A stretch of DNA of 11,117 nucleotides from Pseudomonadota bacterium (GTDB lineage Bacteria > Pseudomonadota > Alphaproteobacteria > Rhizobiales > Afifellaceae). The position numbers were made by a program, and so were the translations under genes. Shown piece after piece: positions 1 through 7,135 of this stretch. The stretch lies in contig JAEZEK010000450.1 in assembly GCA_023417735.1 (NCBI GenBank), positions 1-11,117 on the forward strand, in the 5' to 3' direction. Positions within the stretch are counted from its first letter, which is position 1; every line of letters starts with the position of its first letter. The notes beneath the pieces are model-generated. The model was not told where the DNA came from, did not search any database, and saw only the letters and a list, made by a program, of their open reading frames with translations.

Positions 1-1202
1 CCCTCAACCAGGGCGCTCCGGAGGGCGCGACCAGGGTGGCGGGCGAGGGTCGCACGGTCATCCCCGGCCTCGTGGACATGCGCGTCTTCGTCGGCGAGCC
101 GGGCGGCGAGCACCGCGAGACGCTCGCAACCGCCAGCCTCGCTGCGGCGGCGGGCGGCGTCACGACCGTCGTCACCATGCCGGACACGAACCCGATCATC
201 GACGATCCGGCGCTCGTGGACTTCGTGCTGCGGCGCGCGCGCGACACCGCCAAGGTGAACGTCCATCCGATGGCAGCGCTGACCCGCGGCCTGATGGGCG
301 AGGAGCTCTCCGAGTTCGGCCTGCTCCAGGACGCCGGAGCCGTCGCCTTCACGCAAGGCCGCGCCTCGCTCCGGAACGCGCAGGTGATGCGCAACGCCCT
401 CACCTACGCGCGCGATTTCGACGCGCTGATCGTCCATCACACAGAGGACCGGGATCTCGCCGCGGCCGGCGTGATGAACGAGGGCGAGACCGCGACCCGT
501 CTCGGCCTGCCGGGGATCCCGCGCGAGGCCGAGGCGATCGTGCTCGACCGCGACCTGAAGCTCGCGCGCCTGACCGGCGCGCGCTACCACGCCGCCCAGC
601 TCTCCTGCGGGCAGTCGCTCTGGTCGGTCCGGCGCGCCAAGGAGGCGGGGCTCGCGGTCACCGCCGGCGCCGCGATCGCGCATCTCGCGCTCAACGAGAA
701 CGACATCGGCGCCTACCGGACCTTCTTCAAGATGTCGCCGCCCCAGCGCGGCGAGGACGACCGGCGCGCGCTCGTGGAAGCTCTCGCCGACGGCACGCTC
801 GACGTCGTCTGTTCCGCCCACGACCCGCAGGACGTGGAAGGCAAGCGCCAGCCCTTCGCCGAGGCGGCCGACGGCGCGATCGGGCTGGAAACCCTCTTCG
901 CGGTCGGACTGCGCCTGGTGCATGATGGCGACGTTGCGCTCCCGAGGCTGGTCGACGCCATGAGCACCCGCCCCGCCGCCCTGTTGAAGCTTCGCGCCGG
1001 CACGCTCGCGCCGGGGGCGCCGGCGGACCTCGCGATCGTGGATCTCGAGCGGCCCTGGGTCGTGAGCGAGCGCGCGCTTCGTTCGAAGTCGCGCAACACC
1101 GCCTTCGAAGGTGCGCGGCTGACGGGGAAGGTGATGCGGACCTTCGTCGGCGGCCGGACCGTGTTCCAGCACGACGATGGCCTGGACAAGCCGCATGGCT
1201 GA
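1..1202 (+). CDS. pyrC: Dihydroorotase-like protein, probably non-catalytic, 5' partial
   Basis: The frame is open to the left window edge, so the true start lies upstream; a GTG at 36 is only the first start-like codon inside the window. From that codon 388 residues are visible. The amidohydrolase fold is recognisable: [13 protein letters not shown] at residues 11-23, MPDTNP at 48-53, VHHTED at 133-138, RYHAAQLSC at 183-191, and a C-terminal [12 protein letters not shown] stretch typical of dihydroorotases. The family enzyme closes carbamoyl aspartate to dihydroorotate in pyrimidine synthesis. Here the usual DxHxH metal motif reads D14-M-R16-V-F18, and the usual TDHAPH catalytic segment reads SAHDPQ at 260-265, so two metal ligands and the catalytic Asp are missing. 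This fits the pseudo-dihydroorotase subgroup that supports aspartate transcarbamoylase (PyrB) structurally in some bacteria. A pyrB gene just upstream is expected but not visible. The gene overlaps plsY by 8 bases. I am sure of the family and fairly sure it is non-catalytic. Confidence 0.9.
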   Translation, partial: LNQGAPEGATRVAGEGRTVIPGLVDMRVFVGEPGGEHRETLATASLAAAAGGVTTVVTMPDTNPIIDDPALVDFVLRRARDTAKVNVHPMAALTRGLMGEELSEFGLLQDAGAVAFTQGRASLRNAQVMRNALTYARDFDALIVHHTEDRDLAAAGVMNEGETATRLGLPGIPREAEAIVLDRDLKLARLTGARYHAAQLSCGQSLWSVRRAKEAGLAVTAGAAIAHLALNENDIGAYRTFFKMSPPQRGEDDRRALVEALADGTLDVVCSAHDPQDVEGKRQPFAEAADGAIGLETLFAVGLRLVHDGDVALPRLVDAMSTRPAALLKLRAGTLAPGAPADLAIVDLERPWVVSERALRSKSRNTAFEGARLTGKVMRTFVGGRTVFQHDDGLDKPHG

Positions 1203-1806
1203 GTGGTCGGGCCTCGTACCGGGCTGGCCGACGATCGTCGCGGCGCTCGTCCTCGGCTACCTCCTCGGTTCGGTCCCGTTCGGGGTGATCCTCACCCGCC
1301 TTGCGGGCCTCGGCGACGTGCGCCGGATCGGGTCCGGCAACATCGGTGCGACCAACGTGCTGCGCACGGGGAGGAAGGGGCTGGCGGCGCTGACGCTCCT
1401 CGGCGACGGCCTCAAAGGCACCGCCGCCGTGCTGATCGCGGCATCCTGGGGACCGGCGGCAGCGGCGGCGGCAGGCCTCGGCGCCTTTCTCGGCCATTGT
1501 TTCCCCATCTGGCTCGGCTTCAAGGGCGGCAAGGGCGTGGCGACCTATCTCGGCATCCTGCTCGGGCTGCACTGGCCGACGATGATCGCGACCGCCTTGG
1601 TGTGGCTCGTAACGGCCGCCGTGACCCGCTACTCCTCGCTCTCGGCGCTCGTCGCGAGCGCGCTCGCGCCGGTGATCCTCTTCCTGTTCGGCGAAATCCG
1701 GTATGCCGAGCTGGCGGCGCTCCTCGCCGCCATCCTCTGGGTGCGGCACCGCGCCAACATCGCCCGGCTGATGAGCGGCCGCGAAAGCCGGATCGGGCGG
1801 CCGTGA
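1195..1806 (+). CDS. plsY: Glycerol-3-phosphate acyltransferase PlsY
   Basis: PlsY is an inner-membrane enzyme that transfers the acyl group from acyl-phosphate (made by PlsX) to glycerol-3-phosphate, giving lysophosphatidic acid, the first step of phospholipid synthesis. The 203-residue product matches the family's usual size of about 200. All three family motifs are visible: [11 protein letters not shown] at 47-57, [18 protein letters not shown] at 100-117 and HRANIARL at 185-192. Hydrophobic segments lie at about 12-36, 64-84, 86-104, 115-145 and 148-183, consistent with a multi-pass membrane protein. I chose the ATG at 1195, which overlaps the preceding stop by 8 bases; an in-frame ATG at 1177 would add six residues. 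Neither has a clear Shine-Dalgarno, so translation is probably coupled to the upstream gene. The 3' end overlaps the dprA start by 4 bases. Confidence 0.95.
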   Translation: MAEWSGLVPGWPTIVAALVLGYLLGSVPFGVILTRLAGLGDVRRIGSGNIGATNVLRTGRKGLAALTLLGDGLKGTAAVLIAASWGPAAAAAAGLGAFLGHCFPIWLGFKGGKGVATYLGILLGLHWPTMIATALVWLVTAAVTRYSSLSALVASALAPVILFLFGEIRYAELAALLAAILWVRHRANIARLMSGRESRIGRP

Positions 1807-2942
1807 AGCCGGGCGGCGCAGCGGCGGGCGGGGTTCGTCTGACCGATGCGCAGCGCCTCGCGTGGCTCCGCCTCATCCGCAGCGAGAATGTCGGACCCGC
1901 CACCTTCCGGTCCCTCGTCAACCATTTCGGCACTGCGCAGGCCGCGCTCGAAGGCCTGCCCGACCTCTCCCGGCGTGGCGGGCGGAGCAGCCTCAGGATC
2001 GCCAGCGCGACGGAGGCCGAGGAGGAGCTTTCCGCGGCCGAGCGGATCGGCGCGCGCTTCGTCGGCCTCGGCGAGCCCGACTACCCTCCCTGGCTGCGCC
2101 ATGCGGACCAGCCGCCGCCGCTTCTCGCCGTGCGCGGGGACACACGCGTGCTCGCGCGCCCCGCGATCGCCCTTGTCGGCGCCCGCAACGCTTCCGTCGC
2201 CGGGCGCAAGATGGCGGCCCTGCTCGCCCGCGACCTCGGCCAGGCCGACTTCGTCATCGTCTCCGGCTTCGCCCGCGGCATCGATGCTGCCGCGCACGAG
2301 GCGGCACTCGCCACGGGTACCGTCGCGGTCTTCGCCGGCGGCGTGGACGTAGTGTATCCGCGCGAACACGAGGGCTTGCTCGGAGCGCTTCTCGACGCGG
2401 GCAGCGCCGTGACCAGCGAGATGCCGATCGGATGGGAACCGCGCGCGCGGGACTTCCCCCGCCGCAACCGGGTGATCGCCGGCATGACGCTCGGCACCGT
2501 CGTCGTCGAAGCCGCGGAGCGGTCGGGATCGCTCATCACGGCGCGCCTTGCGCTCGAACAGAACCGCGAGGTGATGGCGGTTCCCGGCTCGCCGCTCGAC
2601 CCGCGGGCGGAGGGCGCGAACCGGCTCCTCAAGCAGGGCGCGCGGCTGGTCACGACGGCAGCCGACGTCATCGAGGCGCTCGCGCCGATGCTCGACCGCG
2701 AAATCGCGGTCCCGCCCTCGTTCGCAGATCTCCGGATGCCAGACGAGGGGATCGAGCCGGGAGAGCCAGCTGAGACCGAGCGCGAGAAGGTCATGGAGGC
2801 GCTGGGACCCACTCCCATTCCGATCGACGACATCGTCCGGTTCACCGGCGTGGCGGCCCGGCACGTCCAGGTCGTGCTGCTCGAACTGGACCTTTCCGGC
2901 CGCATCGAGCGGCACCCCGGGAACCGGGTGTCGCTGCGCTGA
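1803..2942 (+). CDS. dprA: DNA-processing protein DprA
   Basis: DprA binds incoming single-stranded DNA and loads RecA during natural transformation; it is cytoplasmic and is also widespread in species not known to be competent. The 379-residue product has an N-terminal helical region (about 13-85), a Rossmann-like core (about 86-300) and a C-terminal winged-helix domain (about 325-379, with [18 protein letters not shown]). Family signatures include ALVGARNAS (123-131), [16 protein letters not shown] (154-169), [13 protein letters not shown] (177-189), [12 protein letters not shown] (216-227) and [15 protein letters not shown] (239-253). I chose the GTG at 1803 because it overlaps the plsY stop in a GTGA arrangement; the frame stays open well upstream, but that part is antiparallel noise over plsY. 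All three Rossmann motifs are intact, so the gene looks functional. The three overlapping genes here probably form one transcript. Confidence 0.95.
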   Translation: MKPGGAAAGGVRLTDAQRLAWLRLIRSENVGPATFRSLVNHFGTAQAALEGLPDLSRRGGRSSLRIASATEAEEELSAAERIGARFVGLGEPDYPPWLRHADQPPPLLAVRGDTRVLARPAIALVGARNASVAGRKMAALLARDLGQADFVIVSGFARGIDAAAHEAALATGTVAVFAGGVDVVYPREHEGLLGALLDAGSAVTSEMPIGWEPRARDFPRRNRVIAGMTLGTVVVEAAERSGSLITARLALEQNREVMAVPGSPLDPRAEGANRLLKQGARLVTTAADVIEALAPMLDREIAVPPSFADLRMPDEGIEPGEPAETEREKVMEALGPTPIPIDDIVRFTGVAARHVQVVLLELDLSGRIERHPGNRVSLR

Positions 2943-2957
2943 GCATCCGTGCCACGG

Positions 2958-3164
2958 TCACGAGCCTTCGTCCGTACGCAGCACGCTTCGCTCGGCCGCG
3001 ATCCGCTTCGCTTCGATCACGGCCATGTCGATCAGATAGGCGAGGAAGGGGAGCTGGTTGGCCTCGGCGATCCGGCGCAGATGACCGGCCGTGACGGCGA
3101 TGTACTCGGCGGCTCCGCATACCGTGCTGTCGCCGTTCCCGTCCGCCACCGACCGACTCGGCAT
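2958..3164 (-). CDS. Small helical protein of unknown function
   Basis: This 68-residue product is not one I can name. After a variable first 17 residues it reads as a continuous amphipathic helical region (AAEYIAVTAGHLRRIAEA at 18-35, then LPFLAYLIDMAVIEAKRIAA at 38-57), followed by a charged tail. This resembles short conserved alphaproteobacterial proteins, but that is an impression only. It has no membrane segment or signal peptide and a single cysteine. The start ATG is preceded by a GGCGGAAG-like Shine-Dalgarno two bases upstream, and codon use is G/C-biased at third positions. It is convergent with dprA (15-base gap). The 200 bases upstream include an AT-rich patch suited to be its promoter, so it is probably transcribed alone. 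Confidence 0.6.
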   Translation of the reverse strand: MPSRSVADGNGDSTVCGAAEYIAVTAGHLRRIAEANQLPFLAYLIDMAVIEAKRIAAERSVLRTDEGS

Positions 3165-3188
3165 TGCTTCCGCCCTGGCTGCTGGTTG

Positions 3189-3275
3189 GCGGCAAGCTTA
3201 CAGCGGCGGCCCGTCAAATCAACTACTTTTGCGAAAGCTGTAACACTAAAGCTCGCTGTAGTTGTAACTCGGTAC
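3189..3275 (-). promoter_or_regulatory. AT-rich promoter-like patch with repeated GCTGTA elements
   Basis: This is the most AT-rich patch noticed in the window, and it lies 25-110 bases upstream of the small minus-strand gene. GCTGTA occurs three times: inverted at 3199-3204 and direct at 3237-3242 and 3255-3260. TTACAGC (3198-3204) and GCTGTAA (3237-3243) form a perfect 7-base inverted pair, as do CAACTAC (3220-3226) and GTAGTTG (3258-3264). TGTAAC also repeats at 3239-3244 and 3263-3268. Read on the minus strand, TTGATT (3222-3217) and TAAGCT (3200-3195) are 16 bases apart and could be -35 and -10 boxes. The rest of the 3165-3364 gap shows only the hairpin listed separately. That the patch is a promoter or operator is an inference from its position and composition. 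Confidence 0.35.
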
Positions 3276-3331
3276 TCTCCACGTTCTCCCGGCTCCGACC
3301 AATGCCCGAACCCGAGCCAGCCTCCGGGGAG

Positions 3332-3354
3332 CGGCGGGCGAGCAAGACCCGCCG
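3332..3354 (-). terminator. Hairpin after the DUF971 gene, possible terminator
   Basis: CGGCGGG (3332-3338) and CCCGCCG (3348-3354) form a perfect 7-base stem with a 9-base loop, 10 bases past the stop of the minus-strand DUF971 gene. No run of T follows on the minus strand, so it is not a classical intrinsic terminator. In DNA this GC-rich a chance stem is also possible. Confidence 0.25.
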
Positions 3355-3364
3355 GGACCCCGAG

Positions 3365-3730
3365 TCATCGCCTGCGGCTGCGCGAGATGCCCTTCTCCTC
3401 CAGTTCGCGGAGGTACTGAGCCCAGATCGCATCCTGCTCGCGTCCAATCTTGCGCAAATAGCCCCAGCTGTAGATGCCGGTATCATGGCGGTCGTCGAAG
3501 GCGATCTTCACCGCATAATTGCCGACCGGATCGATCCGCATGACCTTCACGTCCTCCTTGCCTCCGACGGTGACGCGCTGCTCCGGCGAATGGCCCTGGA
3601 CCTCGGCCGAAGGCGACACGACGCGGAGATACTCGGCCGGCAGCGCAAAACTCTCGCCGGTGTCGAAACTGACGGTCAGGGTCCGCTTGTCCTTTGACAA
3701 GCGCAGTTCGGTCGGCCACGGTTCGGGCAA
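3365..3730 (-). CDS. DUF971 domain protein (GBBH-like N-terminal domain)
   Basis: The 121-residue product consists of a single DUF971 domain, the small domain found at the N-terminus of gamma-butyrobetaine hydroxylase and at the C-terminus of plant HCF101. Visible family features are [19 protein letters not shown] (residues 5-23), [15 protein letters not shown] (26-40), [16 protein letters not shown] (65-80) and [16 protein letters not shown] (81-96). Its biochemical role is not established; links to iron-sulfur or metal handling are suspected from its fusions. The start is a TTG preceded by a perfect AAGGAGG (3742-3736) five bases away; the frame stays open upstream, but no other start has such a site. 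It is transcribed divergently from moaA, an iron-sulfur enzyme gene. I am sure of the domain and of the gene being real, but not of its function. Confidence 0.85.
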   Translation of the reverse strand: MPEPWPTELRLSKDKRTLTVSFDTGESFALPAEYLRVVSPSAEVQGHSPEQRVTVGGKEDVKVMRIDPVGNYAVKIAFDDRHDTGIYSWGYLRKIGREQDAIWAQYLRELEEKGISRSRRR

Positions 3731-3735
3731 TCGTT

Positions 3736-3742
3736 CCTCCTT
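3736..3742 (-). promoter_or_regulatory. Shine-Dalgarno that fixes the TTG start of the DUF971 gene
   Basis: AAGGAGG on the minus strand ends five bases before the TTG at 3730-3728. It is the strongest ribosome binding site seen in the window and decides the start of a frame that otherwise stays open far upstream. Confidence 0.75.
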
Positions 3743-3791
3743 GGCGGGCGAGCCGAAGGGGTTGGCCGGCTCGCGCGATTCATTACATTGA

Positions 3792-3823
3792 CCCGATCGG
3801 GGCGCCGGGCAACACTTGCCCGG
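3792..3823. promoter_or_regulatory. Two adjacent dyads in the DUF971/moaA divergent gap
   Basis: The 153-base gap between the divergent DUF971 (start 3730) and moaA (start 3884) genes holds a perfect 10-base palindrome, CCCGATCGGG (3792-3801). It is followed by an 8-base inverted repeat, CCGGGCAA (3805-3812) and TTGCCCGG (3816-3823), around a 3-base loop CAC. Either could be an operator or, if transcribed, a leader hairpin of moaA. I could not fold the leader into the molybdenum cofactor riboswitch known upstream of enterobacterial moaA, so no riboswitch is claimed. Confidence 0.3.
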
Positions 3824-3883
3824 AAGGCGGAGGCAGCATTGGCGTCGGACTTGACGGGAACAGCGACCAGGCCGGAGCCGGCG

Positions 3884-4873
3884 ATGATCGACCGGTTCGG
3901 GCGGGCAATCACGTATCTCCGCGTATCGGTTACCGATCGCTGCGACTTCCGCTGCGTCTATTGCATGGCGGAAGACATGACCTTCCTGCCGAAGAAGGAC
4001 CTGCTGACGATCGAGGAGCTGGAGCGGCTCTGCACGGCGTTCATCGCCAAGGGCGTGCGCAAGCTTCGCATCACCGGCGGCGAGCCGCTGGTGCGCCGCG
4101 ACATCATGAAGCTGTTCGACGCGCTCGGCCGGCAGCTCCGCACGGGCGGGCTCGAGGAGCTGACCGTCACCACGAACGGCTCGCAGCTCGAGCGTTACGC
4201 CCGACCTCTTTTCGACGCCGGAGTCCGCCGCATCAACGTGTCGCTCGACACGCTCGACAGGGCCAAGTTCAAGGCGATCACCCGTCGCGGGGAACTCGGC
4301 CGGGTCATGGCCGGGATAACGGCCGCCCAGGAGGCCGGGCTCAGGATCAAGCTCAATACCGTGGCGCTCAAGGGCGTGAACGACCACGAGATCCCCGACA
4401 TGATCCGCTGGGCCCACGCCCACGACATGGACCTCACGCTCATCGAGACAATGCCGCTCGGCGACATCGACGGCGACCGCACCGATCAGTACCTGCCGCT
4501 CTCGCTCGTGCGCGCACGGCTGAAGGAGCTGTTCACGCTGGAGGACATTCCGTACCGCACCGGCGGCCCGGCGCGCTACGTGAATGTGGCGGAAACCGGC
4601 GGACGGCTCGGCTTCATCACCCCGATGACCCACAAATTCTGCTAAAGCTGCAACCGCGTGCGCGTGACCTGCACGGGGACGCTCTTCATGTGCCTCGGCC
4701 AGGAGGATGCCGCGGATCTGCGCGCACCGCTCCGCGCCTCGGAAGGCAATGACCTCCTGATGCAGGCCATCGACGAGGCGATTGCGCGCAAGCCGAAGGG
4801 TCACGACTTCGTGATCGACCGCCGCACCAGCCGCCCGAGCGTGCGGCGCCACATGAGCGTGACGGGGGGCTGA
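3884..4873 (+). pseudogene. moaA: GTP 3',8-cyclase MoaA, interrupted by an in-frame TAA
   Basis: MoaA is the radical SAM enzyme that rearranges GTP in the first step of molybdenum cofactor synthesis. The frame has 329 codons, the usual family length. The N-terminal cluster motif CxxxCxxC is C20, C24, C27 in [19 protein letters not shown] follows at about 63-68, and [13 protein letters not shown] and [11 protein letters not shown] are further family marks. Codon 254 (4643-4645) is TAA. It sits between C253 and C256, the first two ligands of the C-terminal cluster, where relatives read FCxxCNRVR. The third ligand, C270, and the conserved Gly-Gly end (VTGG) lie beyond the stop, with no other damage. 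As written, the product stops at 253 residues (bases 3884-4645) and should be inactive. A fresh nonsense mutation or a base error both fit. The ATG at 3884 is chosen for its GGAG six bases upstream and for matching the family N-terminus; a TTG at 3788 is less likely. Confidence 0.9.
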
Positions 4874-4950
4874 TCGGCCTTTTCGCGCATTTCGATCATG
4901 ACCTTCGCCATTTGCAGCGCGCATGAACTGATGTAGAGGCGGCGGGTCAT
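4801..4950 (-). CDS. Possible 49-residue protein antisense to the moaA end
   Basis: A minus-strand frame beginning at ATG 4950 would encode 49 residues. Its first part, [19 protein letters not shown], lies in the gap between moaA and the EamA gene and looks like an amphipathic helix. Its last part overlaps the 3' end of moaA in antisense. AGGAG lies two bases before the ATG, closer than usual. Third codon positions are mostly G or C in the part outside moaA. I do not recognise the product. It is the only content seen in the 90-base gap 4874-4963, and it may be a chance frame. Confidence 0.3.
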   Translation of the reverse strand: MTRRLYISSCALQMAKVMIEMREKADQPPVTLMWRRTLGRLVRRSITKS

Positions 4951-4963
4951 TTCTCCTGCCGCC

Positions 4964-5884
4964 ATGTCCGCTCCCAACACTGCCACTGACAACCGGCGCG
5001 GCATCGCCTTCATGCTCGCCGCCATGGCCGCCTTTCTGGTCAACGACACGCTGGTGAAGCTGGCGAGCGCGGACCTGCCGGTCGGGCAGATCGTATTCGT
5101 GCGCGGGCTGATGGCGACGCCGCTCCTGCTTCTCGCCGCATGGTGGCAGGGCGTGCCGGTGGAGATGCGCGGCCTCTTCCATCCCATCGTCGGGCTGCGG
5201 ACCATCGGGGAGATGGGCTCCACCGGCTTCTACCTGAGCGCCCTCGCGCATCTGCCGATCGCAAACGCGACGGCGATCCTTCTGCTGGTCCCGCTCGCCA
5301 CAACCGCCGGCGCCGCCTTGTTCCTGCGCGAGCCCGTCGGCCTGCGGCGCTGGACGGCGATCGGCATCGGCCTCTTCGGTGCGCTCATCATCGTGAGGCC
5401 GGGCATGGAGGGCTTCACGGTCTGGTCGGTGGTCGCGCTCGTCGCCGCCTTGTTCGTGACGACGCGGGACCTCTGCTCGCGGATGATCCCGCCCAACCTG
5501 CCGGTCTTTGCGGTCTCGGCAGCCGCATCGGCGGCAGTGGCCGTGGTCGGCCTCGTGATGGGCATGTGGGAGGACTGGGTGGTGCTCGGAGCCGGCGACT
5601 ACCTCTATCTCGCCGGATCGGCCGTGCTGCTCTCGGCCGGCTACGTGCTGATCCTGCATGCAATGCGGGCCGGCGACGTGGCCGTGGTGGCGCCGTTCAG
5701 ATACTCGATCATCCTCTGGGCCATCGCCATCCAGGCCGTCGTGTTTGCCGCCTGGCCGGACCTGCCCACCCTCGCCGGAAGCGCGATCCTGGTCGCCACC
5801 GGCCTCTACACGTTCAACCGCGAACGCAAGCGCGCGAAGCTGCGCCCGGCCGCCGCCGCACTCACGGCGCCTGCCCCGAAATGA
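4964..5884 (+). CDS. EamA/DMT family inner-membrane transporter
   Basis: The 306-residue product has the size and the roughly ten hydrophobic segments of the drug/metabolite transporter superfamily, arranged as two EamA repeats. The first runs about 12-145 and ends LREPVGLRRWTAIGIGLFGA, with the typical acidic residue in the end-of-repeat LxEP motif (E123). The second runs about 152-287, with PFRYSIILWAIAIQ near 244-257. Such proteins export amino acids, metabolites or other small molecules; the substrate cannot be read from the sequence. The ATG at 4964 lacks a clear Shine-Dalgarno. The stop overlaps the MFS start by ATGA, so the two are probably co-translated. A charged, Ala/Pro-rich tail follows the last membrane segment. 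Family assignment is secure, substrate unknown. Confidence 0.9.
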   Translation: MSAPNTATDNRRGIAFMLAAMAAFLVNDTLVKLASADLPVGQIVFVRGLMATPLLLLAAWWQGVPVEMRGLFHPIVGLRTIGEMGSTGFYLSALAHLPIANATAILLLVPLATTAGAALFLREPVGLRRWTAIGIGLFGALIIVRPGMEGFTVWSVVALVAALFVTTRDLCSRMIPPNLPVFAVSAAASAAVAVVGLVMGMWEDWVVLGAGDYLYLAGSAVLLSAGYVLILHAMRAGDVAVVAPFRYSIILWAIAIQAVVFAAWPDLPTLAGSAILVATGLYTFNRERKRAKLRPAAAALTAPAPK

Positions 5885-7131
5885 CGGTGCCGCACACCGA
5901 CGGCACCGATGCCGGGCGCGGCGGACCCGCCGGCGGGATCCGGCGGCCGCCGATCCTCGCGCTGGTCGCGATCTCGGCGCTGTCCCCCTTCGCGATCAAC
6001 GTGATCGTGCCGTCCATGCCGGCGCTCGAGCGCCATTTCTCGGCGGATTACGGCACTGTCCAGCTGGTGCTCTCATTGTTCCTGGTCGCGGTGGCGGCCG
6101 GGCAGATCTTCGTCGGTCCGCTCTCGGACCGGTTCGGCCGCCGGCCCGTCCTCCTCCTCGGGTTCCTGATTTTCACCCTCGCCAGCCTCGCGGGCGTGTT
6201 CGCACAGAGCATCGCGGCGCTGATCGCCCTCAGGATCGTGCAGGGCGCGAGCGGCTGCGTCGGGATCGCGCTGGGGCGCGCGATCATCCGCGATCTGTAC
6301 GACCGCCGGCAGGCCGCCAGCATGATCGGCTACGTGACCATGGGCATGGCGATGGCGCCGATGCTCGCGCCGTTCTTCGGCGGCGTGCTGCAGGAAACCC
6401 AGGGCTGGCGCGCCGTGTTCGTCCTGATGACGGCGTTCGGCCTCGTCTGCCTGCTGGTGACGGTGCGCTGGATACCCGAGACCAACTTCGCGCGGACCCC
6501 GGCCCTCAGCTTCGGAACGATGCTGCGCGATTTCCGCCTGCTCGGCTCGGAGCGCGACTTCGTGCTCTTCACGGCGAGCACGGGCCTGACGGCCGGCGTG
6601 TTCTTCGCCTTTCTCGGCGGCGCGCCCTATGTCGCGGAACGCATCCTCGACCTGTCGCCGAGCGTCTACGGGCTTTGGTTCAGCCTGCTCGCGATCGGCT
6701 ATGCGCTCGGCAACTTCCTCTCGGCCCGGTTCTCCGAGCGGTTCGGCCTGGTGCGGATGATCCTTTACGGCTCCTATCTCGGCCTCGCCTCGATCGTCGC
6801 GGCCATGCTCCTCTTCGCGGCCGGGTTCGGCTCGGCCTCCGCGCTGTTCCTGCCGATGGCGGTCTCCGGCATCGCGAACGGCATCGTGCTGCCGAATTCG
6901 CTGTCGGGGGCGATCAGCGTGCGTCCCGAAATCGCCGGCGCGGCGGCAGGGCTCACGGGCGCCGTCCAGATCGGCGCGGGCGCCGTCCTCAGCGCGCTCG
7001 TCGGCATGCTCCTGGAAGGGAGCACCGCCCCCTTCCCGATGTTCGCCGTCATGATCCCGGCGGCCGTGGTCGCGCTCGCCGCCGCCTACGGCATCCGCCA
7101 TCGGCGCCCGGCCGGCGATCCGGCCGCGTAG
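5881..7131 (+). CDS. Bcr/CflA-type MFS efflux transporter
   Basis: The 416-residue product is a 12-segment major facilitator with the look of the Bcr/CflA drug-resistance subfamily. The loop 2-3 signature is GPLSDRFGRRP at 79-89. The segment-5 motif is GMAMAPMLAPFFGG at 155-168, where Bcr relatives read P-x-L-A-P-x-x-G-G. The early segment contains INVIVPSMPAL (39-49), also typical. Members export drugs or small metabolites by proton antiport; the actual substrate is not predictable here. The start is the ATG at 5881, which overlaps the EamA stop in an ATGA arrangement; the frame stays open upstream only as a shadow of the EamA gene. A Gly-rich polar stretch of about 23 residues precedes the first membrane segment. 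The gene is convergent with the DUF6494 gene, with only four bases between them. Confidence 0.9.
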   Translation: MTVPHTDGTDAGRGGPAGGIRRPPILALVAISALSPFAINVIVPSMPALERHFSADYGTVQLVLSLFLVAVAAGQIFVGPLSDRFGRRPVLLLGFLIFTLASLAGVFAQSIAALIALRIVQGASGCVGIALGRAIIRDLYDRRQAASMIGYVTMGMAMAPMLAPFFGGVLQETQGWRAVFVLMTAFGLVCLLVTVRWIPETNFARTPALSFGTMLRDFRLLGSERDFVLFTASTGLTAGVFFAFLGGAPYVAERILDLSPSVYGLWFSLLAIGYALGNFLSARFSERFGLVRMILYGSYLGLASIVAAMLLFAAGFGSASALFLPMAVSGIANGIVLPNSLSGAISVRPEIAGAAAGLTGAVQIGAGAVLSALVGMLLEGSTAPFPMFAVMIPAAVVALAAAYGIRHRRPAGDPAA

Positions 7132-7135
7132 CGGC

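Noticed and set aside
1203..1802. In-frame extension of dprA far upstream over plsY
   Set aside because: The translation is Arg/Pro/Gly-rich noise and covers a clear plsY. The GTG at 1803 gives the normal DprA length.
3731..3883. A molybdenum cofactor riboswitch upstream of moaA
   Set aside because: Only a simple hairpin and a palindrome are visible; I could not identify the multi-helix arrangement of the known class.
4643..4645. Recoding of the moaA stop as selenocysteine
   Set aside because: Selenocysteine uses TGA, and this codon is TAA at a position where relatives do not need Cys or Sec.
4658..4873. The moaA 3' part as a separate gene starting at GTG 4658
   Set aside because: It would begin after two of the three cluster cysteines and has no ribosome binding site of its own. 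It is better read as the rest of moaA.
3365..5659. A minus-strand frame open for 764 codons opposite moaA and the EamA gene
   Set aside because: Only its last 121 codons (DUF971) look like protein. The rest is His/Arg/Glu-rich low-complexity sequence mirroring the codon bias of the plus-strand genes.
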